Shown: positions 7,347-13,295 of the stretch, piece by piece | Layout of the letters: each line of letters opens with the position of its first letter | How positions within the stretch are numbered: the stretch's first letter is position 1 | From: a virus | Strand: one strand, 5' to 3' | DNA length: 21,032 nucleotides | IMG/VR virus record: IMGVR_UViG_3300030333_006866 | Span: 11,653 to 32,684 of that record | Position numbers and translations under genes: made by a program | The notes under the pieces: model-generated | Database searches by the model: none | Seen by the model: the letters and a program-made list of their open reading frames with translations, nothing else | What the model was told of the DNA's origin: nothing

Positions 7347-7805
7347 TTACCTACCTCCTTGGTTAACTTTTTGTGGTTGTGATGCTGCATTACCATCATC
7401 ATCTGTTTGTGCTATACCGCATATTGATGCTAGTCCATATCTACGACCATAAGTATTTAATGATCCTATAGCTTGAGCATTTGCACCTTTAGGCATTGGT
7501 AATGCTAATTCAGATGATAACCATTCTCCTGAAGAATGTATTAGTTTTGTTACTACCATAAATACACCATTTTTAAACCTATTACCTTGAACGAATGCTA
7601 TTTGATGTTTAGATAATACCTCTCTGCAACTTTCTATGACTGTAAATAAGTCTGCATAGTTACTTTTGAAAAATGGATTTTTTGAGTTATTCTTAGCACC
7701 TGATATTTCCATTTGAGCTTTTGATAGTGCTAATGCTATTTTCGCAATTGATCTGGACTGATCCTCACAACTACGTCTGTCTGTTATTGCTTGATTTTCT
7801 TCCAT
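7347..7805 (-). CDS. erf: ERF-family single-strand annealing protein, 152 aa
   Basis: AAGGAGG stands 6 nt before the ATG. The sequence carries the ERF signature in order: helix SIAKIALALSKAQMEISGAK, NPFFKSNYADLFTVIESCRE, LSKHQIAFVQ, VTKLIHSSGEWLSSELALPM and QAIGSLNTYGRRYGLASICG ending in TDDDGNA (about residue 135-141). ERF proteins anneal complementary single strands and promote phage recombination and genome circularisation. At 152 aa it is short for the family, essentially the core without a long C-terminal extension. Its gene is followed after 1 nt by the ssDNA-binding candidate, a common partner. It lies directly downstream of the large structured tract N2. Confidence 0.9.
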   Translation of the reverse strand: MEENQAITDRRSCEDQSRSIAKIALALSKAQMEISGAKNNSKNPFFKSNYADLFTVIESCREVLSKHQIAFVQGNRFKNGVFMVVTKLIHSSGEWLSSELALPMPKGANAQAIGSLNTYGRRYGLASICGIAQTDDDGNAASQPQKVNQGGR

Positions 7806-7864
7806 TCTACCTCCTTCGTAGGGCTTTTAATTTATAAACTTTACGATAAAAATACTAGAAAAAA

Positions 7865-8300
7865 AGAAGATACTCTCGTGAAAATATTTACTCAATATTT
7901 ATCTTTCACACGTCTGCTACTTCTGATAAATAATTTCTTTATATCAGAGAGTATCTTCTCTTTATTAATGTAGTCAATGCAACTGTAACCCTTCGTCCAC
8001 GGGACTTGCCCATGAGGCTTCGGCTGGGCTTATTAAGGAAGCAGGTCCAACACGTTGCTTTTAGTTAGATGTCAGGATATCCACGCTACACTACTCCCTT
8101 TTAGCTTAGTTAATACAGCGCCATACAGGTTCTCTTAGAGTTCTGGTTTGTCCGACTCCGTGACTGACATGACTACATTAAATTTATACAAGCTTTTTTT
8201 TCGTTTAATAGTAGTGCTTTTGGGTTCTAGACATATTACTAATATTAACCAAAAGTTCCTGGAATAAACTTAGTGCAACTTCTCAGGACTGCTACTAAAC
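7865..8300 (-). ncRNA. large structured noncoding RNA candidate N2 (three adjacent domains, about 436 nt)
   Basis: The 514-nt gap between ERF and DUF6915 has no gene but holds three closed domains end to end. Domain A (8203-8300) is a three-way junction: GTTTAATAGTAG (8203-8214) with CTACTAAAC (8292-8300) encloses 8217-8226/8247-8255 and 8254-8261/8284-8290. Domain B (7965-8181) is closed by a perfect 12-bp helix (7965-7976 with 8170-8181). It encloses 7979-7986/8050-8058, hairpin 8008-8029, 8069-8075/8164-8170 and hairpin 8084-8093/8111-8120. Domain C (7865-7959) has a 13-bp closing helix and two inner hairpins. A U-rich tract follows on the - strand, so domain C may also terminate transcription. 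The 8084-8120 helix has three G-U pairs only on the - strand. Confidence 0.7.
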
Positions 8301-8319
8301 TAGTTGCATACTTGTAATT

Positions 8320-8670
8320 TTACATCAGATTCATTTTCTTTAAAGTATTCTTCTTGGTACTTGCCATCCAAGGTTTTGGTTTAATTTCTTTAAGCCAATC
8401 TTGAACTGTAGGAATAAAGCCTAGATCCTCTCTTATATGTTGTTCTGCTATAGAACGTACTGGTATTATTTTACCATCAGAGTTCTTTATTGTTATTCCA
8501 ATCTGTTCTTCACACATTTTAATACCTAATGTATGATGTCTTAAAGCACGATGTCTTATATCTCCATAATGATCTTTAGTTTGATCAAACCAATCATGTA
8601 TGTGCCAATAATCATCTTCTATACCACCAAATAGCTTTACACTTGATTTGCAATGATTAAATGACTTCAT
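8320..8670 (-). CDS. DUF6915-like protein, 116 aa
   Basis: The start overlaps the preceding stop (ATGA). The protein shows HIHDWFDQTKDHYGDIRHRA, then LRHHTLGIKMCEEQIGITI, then IIPVRSIAEQHIREDLGFIP followed by TVQDWLKEIKPKPWM. The order HDWxDxxK, HRALRHHxxGI, GxxIPVRxIAEQHxxEDLGxIPT, DWLxxIxPxPWM is how I remember the DUF6915 family of phage and mobile-element proteins, which has no assigned reaction. The conserved His and Asp residues could bind a metal ion, but a catalytic role is not established. It forms a coupled pair with the DUF6878-like gene upstream. Confidence 0.65.
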   Translation of the reverse strand: MKSFNHCKSSVKLFGGIEDDYWHIHDWFDQTKDHYGDIRHRALRHHTLGIKMCEEQIGITIKNSDGKIIPVRSIAEQHIREDLGFIPTVQDWLKEIKPKPWMASTKKNTLKKMNLM

Positions 8671-9224
8671 CTTTCTTGCAATTCCGAGTTAAAGGTTTGT
8701 TCTATTTTATTTCCTGACATATTATATGTAGTGGTTATTTCATTATATGATTGTACATTTTGCTGTCCTTCAATCTTTATAGTTCCTTTATTCAAGTCCC
8801 ATATTACTTCGCCTTGTCCACCTTCATTATTATACCAATCATAATCTATCATATCAGCTAATACATATTGCAAGTCATCATTACTAGTAAGAAGATCTTG
8901 ATAGTTTCTAGAGAATTCCTTAAATATTTTATGAACTTCTCTTTGATTCCTAGTCATATCTTTCCATTCATCAAAGTTTTCTTCTCTATTATGATTCCAA
9001 GCTATACTTTCGTATGTATTTGGATAGTATCCATTTTCATCTTTAGTTTCCAAGTCTATTTTACCTTTCCATCCTTCTGCATGAAAACATTCTCCACTAT
9101 CACCGCATCCTTCGTACCATACTCTAATATATTTGTAACCTTTTTCAAGGTATATTTTCGATAATATTTTCAATGCTTCTAATCTATTTTTAGTCTTTTT
9201 TTCATAAAGTTCATTGTAGTTCAT
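8667..9224 (-). CDS. DUF6878-like protein, 185 aa
   Basis: The ATG at 9224 has AGGAGG 6 nt upstream and overlaps the previous stop (ATGA); the longer frame to 9248 places the SD inside the gene and is rejected. The recognisable parts are YIRVWYEGCGDSGECFHAEG near residue 32-51 and DYDWYNNEGGQGEVIWDLNK near residue 126-145, the paired GDSG and NNEGGxGEV blocks that I associate with the DUF6878 family. No function is known to me. The gene sits with DUF6915-like and another unknown gene as an overlapping three-gene unit bracketed by the structured tracts N2 and N3. Confidence 0.6.
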   Translation of the reverse strand: MNYNELYEKKTKNRLEALKILSKIYLEKGYKYIRVWYEGCGDSGECFHAEGWKGKIDLETKDENGYYPNTYESIAWNHNREENFDEWKDMTRNQREVHKIFKEFSRNYQDLLTSNDDLQYVLADMIDYDWYNNEGGQGEVIWDLNKGTIKIEGQQNVQSYNEITTTYNMSGNKIEQTFNSELQER

Positions 9225-9655
9225 TTTATCCTCCTGATTAATTTCCAATCACCTTCTCTAACTATTTTTTGATATACTTTTTCTATTACAGTATATTCGT
9301 TTAGTTCACCATCTTCCCACAAATCTTCTTGTGGCACTTCTTCCCAATGATAAGATTGATCTTGCCAATTCATATCGTTAGATTTAAAGTGTTTTGACCT
9401 TACTGTACTTAACACAGTATTGAATAAATTGTTAATATATAATACTGCTTCATCTATATCTTTACATTCTTTGCTTTTCTTATGATCGTAAGCTTCATCA
9501 TTATCTTTAATCCAATGTTTATGTATATCTACATATATTGGATCATCTCCATCTAGATAGAACTCGTATTCTTTTCCATCGATAATCCCAACACCTGCTA
9601 TATTCTTATTTTTTAAATCATATATATTCAATCGTTTTAATGATCTTTTTTCCAA
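9221..9655 (-). CDS. hypothetical protein, 144 aa, TTG start
   Basis: The frame can be read from an ATG at 9736, but the segment 9680-9733 is an inverted repeat with perfect 10-bp arms and that ATG has no SD. The TTG at 9655 has AAAGGAG 6 nt upstream, so I start there. The protein begins EKRSLKRLNIYDLKNKNIAG, continues with VGIIDGKEYEFYLDGDDPIY and has an acidic, Trp-rich second half (NWQDQSYHWEEVPQEDLWED). The family is not recognised. The stop overlaps the DUF6878-like start. Confidence 0.55.
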   Translation of the reverse strand: MEKRSLKRLNIYDLKNKNIAGVGIIDGKEYEFYLDGDDPIYVDIHKHWIKDNDEAYDHKKSKECKDIDEAVLYINNLFNTVLSTVRSKHFKSNDMNWQDQSYHWEEVPQEDLWEDGELNEYTVIEKVYQKIVREGDWKLIRRIK

Positions 9656-9679
9656 TTTATCTCCTTTATTTAAATCTTT

Positions 9680-10114
9680 GAAGCAGTATCTGTTATTTAC
9701 AGAGCCAATAGTAGTGATCAGCCATACTGCTTCCATGCATATGTAGGTATAAGGATTGTTATCTAGTTGGCTACAGAGTGATCATCTGCCGATACCAATG
9801 CATATCATCCGTACCTCTTCATTCCTTTGTTTCAGAGTTGGACTAAGTTTATTAAATTTATGAGAGAGACCACGCTTAACTAGCACGCTAGATACGAATA
9901 CCTTGTGTTCTAGTATATTAACGAACGGTGGTTTTAGCCGTAACTCTCTCAATTGTATGAGAGCCTCACATATTCCTTTGCCTTACAAGTAAACAGGTTT
10001 TACATCTTACGAATACCATTCCTCTTGTCAAGGACTTATTTTCCCTGTAGATGACTGGCCAAATTGGAAATATGTCATCTTTACCATACAGGAGGACCAG
10101 TTATTGGCTCTCAT
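9680..10114 (-). ncRNA. large structured noncoding RNA candidate N3 (four adjacent domains, about 435 nt)
   Basis: The gap between the 10131 gene and the TTG at 9655 contains four closed domains in a row. They are 9957-9965 with 10106-10114 (ATGAGAGCC/GGCTCTCAT), 9861-9868 with 9944-9951 (TGAGAGAG/CTCTCTCA), 9735-9740 and 9746-9750 with 9792-9796 and 9798-9803, and 9680-9689 with 9724-9733 (GAAGCAGTAT/ATACTGCTTC). Inside the first, CCTGT and AGATGAC (10044-10055) pair with GTCATCT and ACAGG (10074-10092) over an inner CCAAATTGG hairpin. Nearly every base between 9680 and 10114 is inside a domain. The strand is inferred from the surrounding genes. No tRNA, riboswitch or intron core was recognised. 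Confidence 0.7.
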
Positions 10115-10130
10115 TAGAGTATCCTACCTC

Positions 10131-10418
10131 TTAATTTACTTTTCTAAGCATATATAAGGGAACGTCCCACTTTCGATCCTCAACCATTACTATAGCTCTA
10201 GTTCTTTTTACTTTTTCTATTCGTCCTTCTTCTAATTGAGAAGTTCCTAGAACTACAACTTTGTCTCCCTTAATTAATTTATACTTATTTTCAGATCCAA
10301 GAGACCTTATCTTACCTCTAAGCATTTCTTTGATCTGTTTAATTTCATTAATGTCATCTACATCATTGATAAGTTTCTGAATTGTCCATAATCTTGTTTC
10401 ATTTTCAAAATTAGTCAT
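10131..10418 (-). CDS. small KOW/SH3-like protein, 95 aa
   Basis: The ATG at 10418 overlaps the previous stop (ATGA). AAGGAG lies directly against the start codon, closer than usual, so initiation may rely on re-initiation. The N-terminal half is helical (TIQKLINDVDDINEIKQIKE), the C-terminal half beta-rich (YKLIKGDKVVVLGTSQLEEG then RIEKVKRTRAIVMVEDRKWD). The GDKVVVLG...GRIEKVKRTRAIVMV pattern resembles a KOW or SH3-like barrel used by RNA- or ribosome-binding proteins. It is encoded just upstream of the structured tract N3, so RNA binding would be attractive, but that is inference. Confidence 0.55.
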   Translation of the reverse strand: MTNFENETRLWTIQKLINDVDDINEIKQIKEMLRGKIRSLGSENKYKLIKGDKVVVLGTSQLEEGRIEKVKRTRAIVMVEDRKWDVPLYMLRKVN

Positions 10419-10642
10419 TTCATCTCCTTAATTTGTATTATCATTTTATTAGGGTTTTTAGGTATCGTTCCTTGTGGACCTCCTTGCTTAAAACCTGGAA
10501 ATAGCTTTATATATAGCTTTTTTCCTGATTTTAACTCAATAGTCCCTTGAAACCTATGATGCTTATTAACCCATATATCTTCTTTGGTTCTTTTTAAGTG
10601 ACTTAAATATTTTCTGGATTTATTAAGATAAAACTTACACAT
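10415..10642 (-). CDS. small basic hypothetical protein, 75 aa
   Basis: The ATG at 10642 has AGGA 6 nt upstream and overlaps the end of the zinc-ribbon gene; the GTG at 10666 is less well supported. The protein is strongly basic (KFYLNKSRKYLSHLKRTKED), with a middle RFQGTIELKSGKKLYIKLFP and a Gly/Pro-rich loop (GFKQGGPQGTIPKNPNK) before a final beta strand. A small nucleic-acid-binding role would fit the charge, but the family is not recognised. Confidence 0.55.
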   Translation of the reverse strand: MCKFYLNKSRKYLSHLKRTKEDIWVNKHHRFQGTIELKSGKKLYIKLFPGFKQGGPQGTIPKNPNKMIIQIKEMK

Positions 10643-10787
10643 TACTATCCTGTGATAATTTATCACATTCTTTACATATAGAATGCATATATCCTTGCAG
10701 TTTTATTATTTTTTTCACTCTATCGTCACTAGGTGTGAAAATAACACAGCAAGAAAGACATTTTAGCTTAATATCGGATACTATCAA
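10635..10787 (-). CDS. tiny zinc-ribbon protein, 50 aa, TTG start
   Basis: This frame starts with TTG inside TTGA, overlapping the DUF2958 stop, with AAAGGA 6 nt upstream. It encodes cysteines at 10, 13 and 14 (KCLSCCVIF) and at 38 and 41 (SICKECDKLS), the two-knuckle spacing of a small zinc ribbon. It overlaps the next gene by 8 nt. It is one of several tiny Cys-pair genes in the early region, probably a nucleic-acid- or protein-binding host take-over factor. Confidence 0.65.
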   Translation of the reverse strand: MIVSDIKLKCLSCCVIFTPSDDRVKKIIKLQGYMHSICKECDKLSQDSNV

Positions 10788-11074
10788 TCTAGATCCTTTA
10801 TTTTTGTAGGTTTGAAATACATATCTCTTTCTATTCTTAAACCTTTAAAATTAAAAGATTTAAGTTCAAATAAAGAGAAATATCCAAATTCATTTACGAA
10901 TCCTTTAACATAACCAAAAAATCTGTCCTCTCCATCATATTCTATTCCATACCAAGTCCAATTATTGATTGGGTTAAAGTATTTTACATATGCTACTTTG
11001 TCTTCCATAGGAATATTTTCAGTATCATATAGCTTAGGTATTTTCTTTTCTATGTCTTTAGTCATTAATTTCAT
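10784..11074 (-). CDS. DUF2958 family protein, 96 aa
   Basis: The protein starts MKLMTKDIEKKIPKLYDTEN, continues with KVAYVKYFNPINNWTWYGIE then YDGEDRFFGYVKGFVNEFGY and FSLFELKSF, and ends with IERDMYFKPT. The K-L-x-T-x-x-x-x-x-x-P-x-L-Y start, the KYFxPxxNWTWYxxExDGEDxFFG core, the GYFSLxEL block and the IERDxYFxP end are the hallmarks of DUF2958, common on plasmids and phages and of unknown function. Length fits the family. It is upstream of and coupled to the 50-aa zinc-ribbon gene. Confidence 0.85.
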   Translation of the reverse strand: MKLMTKDIEKKIPKLYDTENIPMEDKVAYVKYFNPINNWTWYGIEYDGEDRFFGYVKGFVNEFGYFSLFELKSFNFKGLRIERDMYFKPTKIKDLD

Positions 11075-11078
11075 AATC

Positions 11079-11252
11079 TTACCCTATTTGTACTATTTTA
11101 TCGCATATTACACATGAGTAATGATGCTTTTCAATGGAATATTTATTTCCATCCCTATCTTTATATATTTTTCCGCTAAAGTCGTCATGGAAATTTGCAT
11201 CATCTGTTTCGCAATTTCCATCACACCAAATGTCCCATTCATTATCACTCAT
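11079..11252 (-). CDS. tiny Cys-pair protein, 57 aa
   Basis: The ATG at 11252 overlaps the end of the upstream gene by 8 nt. The product has C10 and C14 (DIWCDGNCETDD) and C47 and C50 (YSCVICDKIV), with an acidic linker between, consistent with a single zinc-binding ribbon. No SD is obvious except the coding end of the upstream gene, so coupling is likely. Function unknown. Confidence 0.6.
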   Translation of the reverse strand: MSDNEWDIWCDGNCETDDANFHDDFSGKIYKDRDGNKYSIEKHHYSCVICDKIVQIG

Positions 11253-11547
11253 CTTCAACTCCTAAAACAGGTAATATTTCTTCTCCGTTTTTGGTAAGAC
11301 ATGTCAAAACGCCTCCGTCATTACCTTCATCGTCCATTTGAGCGATAACTCTTGTCCCATTATCTAATATAAAGGTAATAGGTTTTTTATGCCACATATA
11401 TTCGTTACATTCTTCATCTTTCATGTATTCTACACGTAATATTTTCCTTCCAAGTAGCATATTTTGGGCTAATTTCTCCCAATATGCATTTCTTTGGATT
11501 GGATCTCTGAAATCGTATTCTTTTCCATTTAATGTAGCTAGACTCAT
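11245..11547 (-). CDS. hypothetical protein, 100 aa
   Basis: AAAGGAG precedes the ATG at 11547. The protein has an N-terminal ATLNGKEYDFRDPIQRNAYW segment. A beta-rich part follows: RKILRVEYMKDEECNEYMWH, then ITFILDNGTRVIAQMDDEGN, then DGGVLTCLT. The V-x-Y-M-x-x-E-E, W-x-x-x-P-I-x-x-x-L-D-x-G-x-x-x-x-x-x-x-D-E-G-N-D-G-G pattern recurs, as far as I recall, in short unknown phage proteins. No function can be assigned. It is the first gene after the structured element at 11581-11699. Confidence 0.6.
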   Translation of the reverse strand: MSLATLNGKEYDFRDPIQRNAYWEKLAQNMLLGRKILRVEYMKDEECNEYMWHKKPITFILDNGTRVIAQMDDEGNDGGVLTCLTKNGEEILPVLGVEDE

Positions 11548-11580
11548 TATACTCTCCTTTTAAAATTCAAAAAAAAAGAA

Positions 11581-11699
11581 AAAGGTAAAAGTATAACCTA
11601 CTCGAATTACTGCAGTTAGACTTTCGATGACTAGTAGCTTACCATTTCGCTACTAAGTAGCTATATTGGGCTCCCTATCTTTATTATACTCTTACCTTT
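11581..11699 (-). ncRNA. structured element N4 with a 16-bp closing helix and U-rich 3' end
   Basis: The arms at 11581-11596 and 11684-11699 pair over 16 positions, with the single odd pair being G-U on the - strand. Inside are four copies of one hexamer or its complement: CCTACT 11597-11602, AGTAGC 11633-11638, GCTACT 11649-11654 and AGTAGC 11656-11661. These allow mutually exclusive hairpins, as in a switch or attenuator. On the - strand the closing helix runs into a T-rich tract, then into the SD of the 11547 gene. It could be a terminator with a regulated interior. The strand call rests on the G-U pair and the tail. Confidence 0.6.
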
Positions 11700-11725
11700 T
11701 ATTGATTTAGGGGTGTAATTAACCC

Positions 11726-11944
11726 CTATTTTTCTTTATCTGGATTCAACATTCCTGATATAACTTCATTTTGAAAATCTATAGTAGATTTAACATTGTT
11801 TGCGAAACTTACACTATCTTCTGTATATCTGATATTGTTAATTTCAACCATATGTTCCACAATGTCCCAAACAAGTTGTCTATCTCTACTACCTAATCCT
11901 CTATTAGCTTTCTTGATTCTGTCAAAGAATTCCTTTTCTCCCAT
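11726..11944 (-). CDS. hypothetical protein, 72 aa
   Basis: The start shares a base with the preceding stop (TAATG). The protein is helical and mixed-charge (EKEFFDRIKKANRGLGSRDR, then QLVWDIVEHMVEINNIRYTE). There is no cysteine or membrane segment. The family is not recognised; it belongs to the chain of overlapping tiny early genes. Confidence 0.5.
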   Translation of the reverse strand: MGEKEFFDRIKKANRGLGSRDRQLVWDIVEHMVEINNIRYTEDSVSFANNVKSTIDFQNEVISGMLNPDKEK

Positions 11945-12150
11945 TATTTACCTCCCATAGTTCTTAATCTATTCTTAGCATATAGAACTTTTGAAGATAA
12001 TAATTGTTGATCTCTACTGTATTTAGATCTACTTTTAAATATTAATTGTATCGATCTGTTTTCTTTGATGAATTTTCTTAACTCATATTTACTCATGTAT
12101 CGAATTTCATCGAATCTGTTAGGCAAAATGCCTGGTAGTGTCATTTGCAT
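11944..12150 (-). CDS. hypothetical basic protein, 68 aa
   Basis: AGGAGG lies 10 nt before the ATG at 12150; a second ATG at 12144 forms an ATGA overlap with the previous stop and is equally possible. The protein opens with a Pro/Leu segment and becomes basic (KYELRKFIKENRSIQLIFKS, RSKYSRDQQLLSSKVLYAKN, RLRTMGGK). It is probably helical and may bind nucleic acid, on charge alone. Confidence 0.5.
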   Translation of the reverse strand: MQMTLPGILPNRFDEIRYMSKYELRKFIKENRSIQLIFKSRSKYSRDQQLLSSKVLYAKNRLRTMGGK

Positions 12151-12383
12151 GATTTCTTACCTCCTATGTATTCTTCTCTTGTTACTCCCATGTAATCCCA
12201 AATGTGTATTTGTCCTAACAATACTTCTTTTAGGTGTGTTATGTCAAGTATATTGCAATTATCTGCATCGTATCCTAGATCATATCCACCTTGTTCTAAA
12301 AAGACCTGGTAAGTTTCTATCTTTATCAGCTCTTTTTCTTCTAATAATTCCTGATTTTTATGTAATAATTCATCATATTTCAT
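12141..12383 (-). CDS. hypothetical protein, 80 aa
   Basis: The start shares a base with the preceding stop (TAATG) and CAGGAG lies upstream in the coding end of that gene. It has an N-terminal coiled-coil-like helix (YDELLHKNQELLEEKELIKI) followed by GGYDLGYDADNCNILDITHL and HIWDYMGVTREEYIGG. The family is not recognised. The DYMGVTREEY ending looks like a short helix-turn-helix or substrate loop, but this is weak. Confidence 0.5.
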   Translation of the reverse strand: MKYDELLHKNQELLEEKELIKIETYQVFLEQGGYDLGYDADNCNILDITHLKEVLLGQIHIWDYMGVTREEYIGGKKSCK

Positions 12384-12544
12384 TACTTTTTCTCCTGTTT
12401 AATGTAACTAAAGTTCTTTAATTGTTTATATTCTCCGTAGCAATAATCACACATCCATATAGATCCGTCTTCAAATAAATCTATAGCTTCTCCATAATCT
12501 ATATCTAGATTTCTATCGCAATCTTCGCATTTTACAATACTCAT
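12383..12544 (-). CDS. tiny zinc-ribbon protein, 53 aa
   Basis: The start codon shares a base with the previous stop. The product has VKCEDCDRNL (C6, C9) and WMCDYCYGEYK (C32, C35), two classic C-x2-C knuckles 22 residues apart, in an acidic context. It ends with a basic tail (YIKQEKK). Its stop overlaps the next start. It probably folds around one zinc ion; the partner is unknown. Confidence 0.65.
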   Translation of the reverse strand: MSIVKCEDCDRNLDIDYGEAIDLFEDGSIWMCDYCYGEYKQLKNFSYIKQEKK

Positions 12545-12696
12545 TAGTATGTCCCTGCTTCATGTGTGTTTTCTGACATCCATAAAGCCCAACAGTCCCA
12601 TTCTGCACATAAATATTCATACCTACAGTAATAGTTTTCATAAGCTGGACCTGATATTTCTTCTCCGCATTGAATGCACTTTTCTTTTTCTGGCAT
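12544..12696 (-). CDS. tiny cysteine-rich protein, 50 aa
   Basis: AAAGGAG lies 5-6 nt before the ATG at 12696. The product has EKCIQCGEEI (C7, C10), then C24, C30 and C35 in an aromatic stretch (YYCRYEYLCAEWDCWALW). Five cysteines in 50 residues suggest a zinc-binding ribbon with a non-standard second half. It is the first gene after the repeat-bearing intergenic stretch 12697-12937 and is coupled to the second zinc-ribbon gene. Confidence 0.6.
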   Translation of the reverse strand: MPEKEKCIQCGEEISGPAYENYYCRYEYLCAEWDCWALWMSENTHEAGTY

Positions 12697-12759
12697 TTGA
12701 TCTCCTTTACTTAATGATCATATATATCAGACAAAAAGAAAGGGAATAAGTAGGAAAAA

Positions 12760-12843
12760 CCCGCTTTTTTATATCAGGCGCGCTTTTTTATCCGTCCCGT
12801 TTTTTTAGATCTACGATATGTTATGTCCGTCGAATTTTTTTTA
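12760..12843 (-). repeat. four degenerate T-tract/GC direct repeats (iteron-like)
   Basis: Four units share a GC-rich head and a T-run. They are CCCGCTTTTTTATAT at 12760-12774, GCGCGCTTTTTTA at 12778-12790, CCCGTTTTTTTA at 12796-12807, and GTCCGTCGAA plus an eight-T run ending at 12843. T-runs start at 12765, 12784, 12800 and 12835, so the spacing is 19, 16 and 35. A fifth copy (CCGCTTTTTTT) is at 13382-13392. They could be binding sites of an early regulator or part of an origin. They do not look like coding sequence. Confidence 0.45.
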
Positions 12844-12883
12844 TATACCCTTTAATCTTAATGATTTATGAAATAAATCAGAA

Positions 12884-12929
12884 AAAAAGAAAGTGTCCAC
12901 CACAATTAAGTAGTAAACACTTTCTTTTT
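12884..12929 (-). terminator. bidirectional intrinsic terminator-like hairpin
   Basis: AAAAAGAAAGTGT (12884-12896) and ACACTTTCTTTTT (12917-12929) form a perfect 13-bp helix with a 20-nt loop, right after the stop of the 12938-13264 gene. A-rich and T-rich arms place a U-tract at the 3' side on either strand. It probably ends - strand transcripts of that gene. Confidence 0.65.
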
Positions 12930-12937
12930 AGAACTTA

Positions 12938-13264
12938 CTAAAATGGAACTTCTGACACTTTCGCAAGTTTAGTTAAGAAGTCTTTTTCGACCTCTATTTC
13001 TTCCATTTTGGTATCTACATCTCCTCTGTAGAGGTTGTAAGATTTTCCACTTGCTGATAATCGTAAATTACCTGCAAATGAAAACTTATTTTGAAGATAT
13101 TTCTGCACTAATTCGTGTTTTTCTTCATTTACCTCTATTTCTTCAAATAAAGATTGTTCGGTAGGCATAGAGATGAAGCTAGTTTCTTCTGTTATTTTAT
13201 CTTGTTTCGTATTCTCATCTTCTTTTGTTTCTCCAATAATCCAAGCTACATATTTAAGTTTCAT
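12938..13264 (-). CDS. hypothetical acidic protein, 108 aa
   Basis: The ATG at 13264 with GAGG 6 nt upstream is a better start than the GTG at 13270. The N-terminus (KLKYVAWIIGETKEDENTKQ) has a short beta segment followed by a Glu/Thr-rich linker. The second half contains LVQKYLQNKFSFAGNLRLSA, SGKSYNLYRGDVDTKMEEIE and a final helix. The family is not recognised. The gene stands alone, with a hairpin before it and a terminator after it, so it may be a separately regulated early gene. Confidence 0.55.
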   Translation of the reverse strand: MKLKYVAWIIGETKEDENTKQDKITEETSFISMPTEQSLFEEIEVNEEKHELVQKYLQNKFSFAGNLRLSASGKSYNLYRGDVDTKMEEIEVEKDFLTKLAKVSEVPF

Positions 13265-13295
13265 AAACACCTCGTTTTCGTTTTAGTTATATTAA

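Noticed and set aside
7791-7973. + strand ORF of 60 aa (also other + strand ORFs at 5089-5274, 6734-6934, 6957-7229, 8868-9164, 12065-12421 and 12549-12749)
   Set aside because: They lack SDs, run antisense to recognised genes or through structured repeats, and have the Phe/Leu/Ile-rich composition expected of antisense AT-rich coding DNA.
7965-8181. Group I or group II intron
   Set aside because: No conserved P7/J8-7-like or domain-5-like core was found by eye, and there is no interrupted gene on either side.
8320-9655. Toxin-antitoxin or defence operon made of DUF6915/DUF6878-like genes
   Set aside because: Gene overlap is suggestive but no toxin fold or catalytic motif is recognisable, so I report only the families.
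9656-9736. Extension of the 9221-9655 gene up to the ATG at 9736
   Set aside because: The ATG has no SD and the extension is a 10-bp inverted repeat joined to the structured tract; the TTG at 9655 has a good SD.
11597-11684. tRNA-like pattern on the - strand (a D-stem-like TAGC/GCTA and a 7-nt loop with an anticodon-like CGA)
   Set aside because: There is no T-arm or CCA end, the anticodon stem has a mismatch and the acceptor pairing is incomplete. The long closing helix explains the pairing better.
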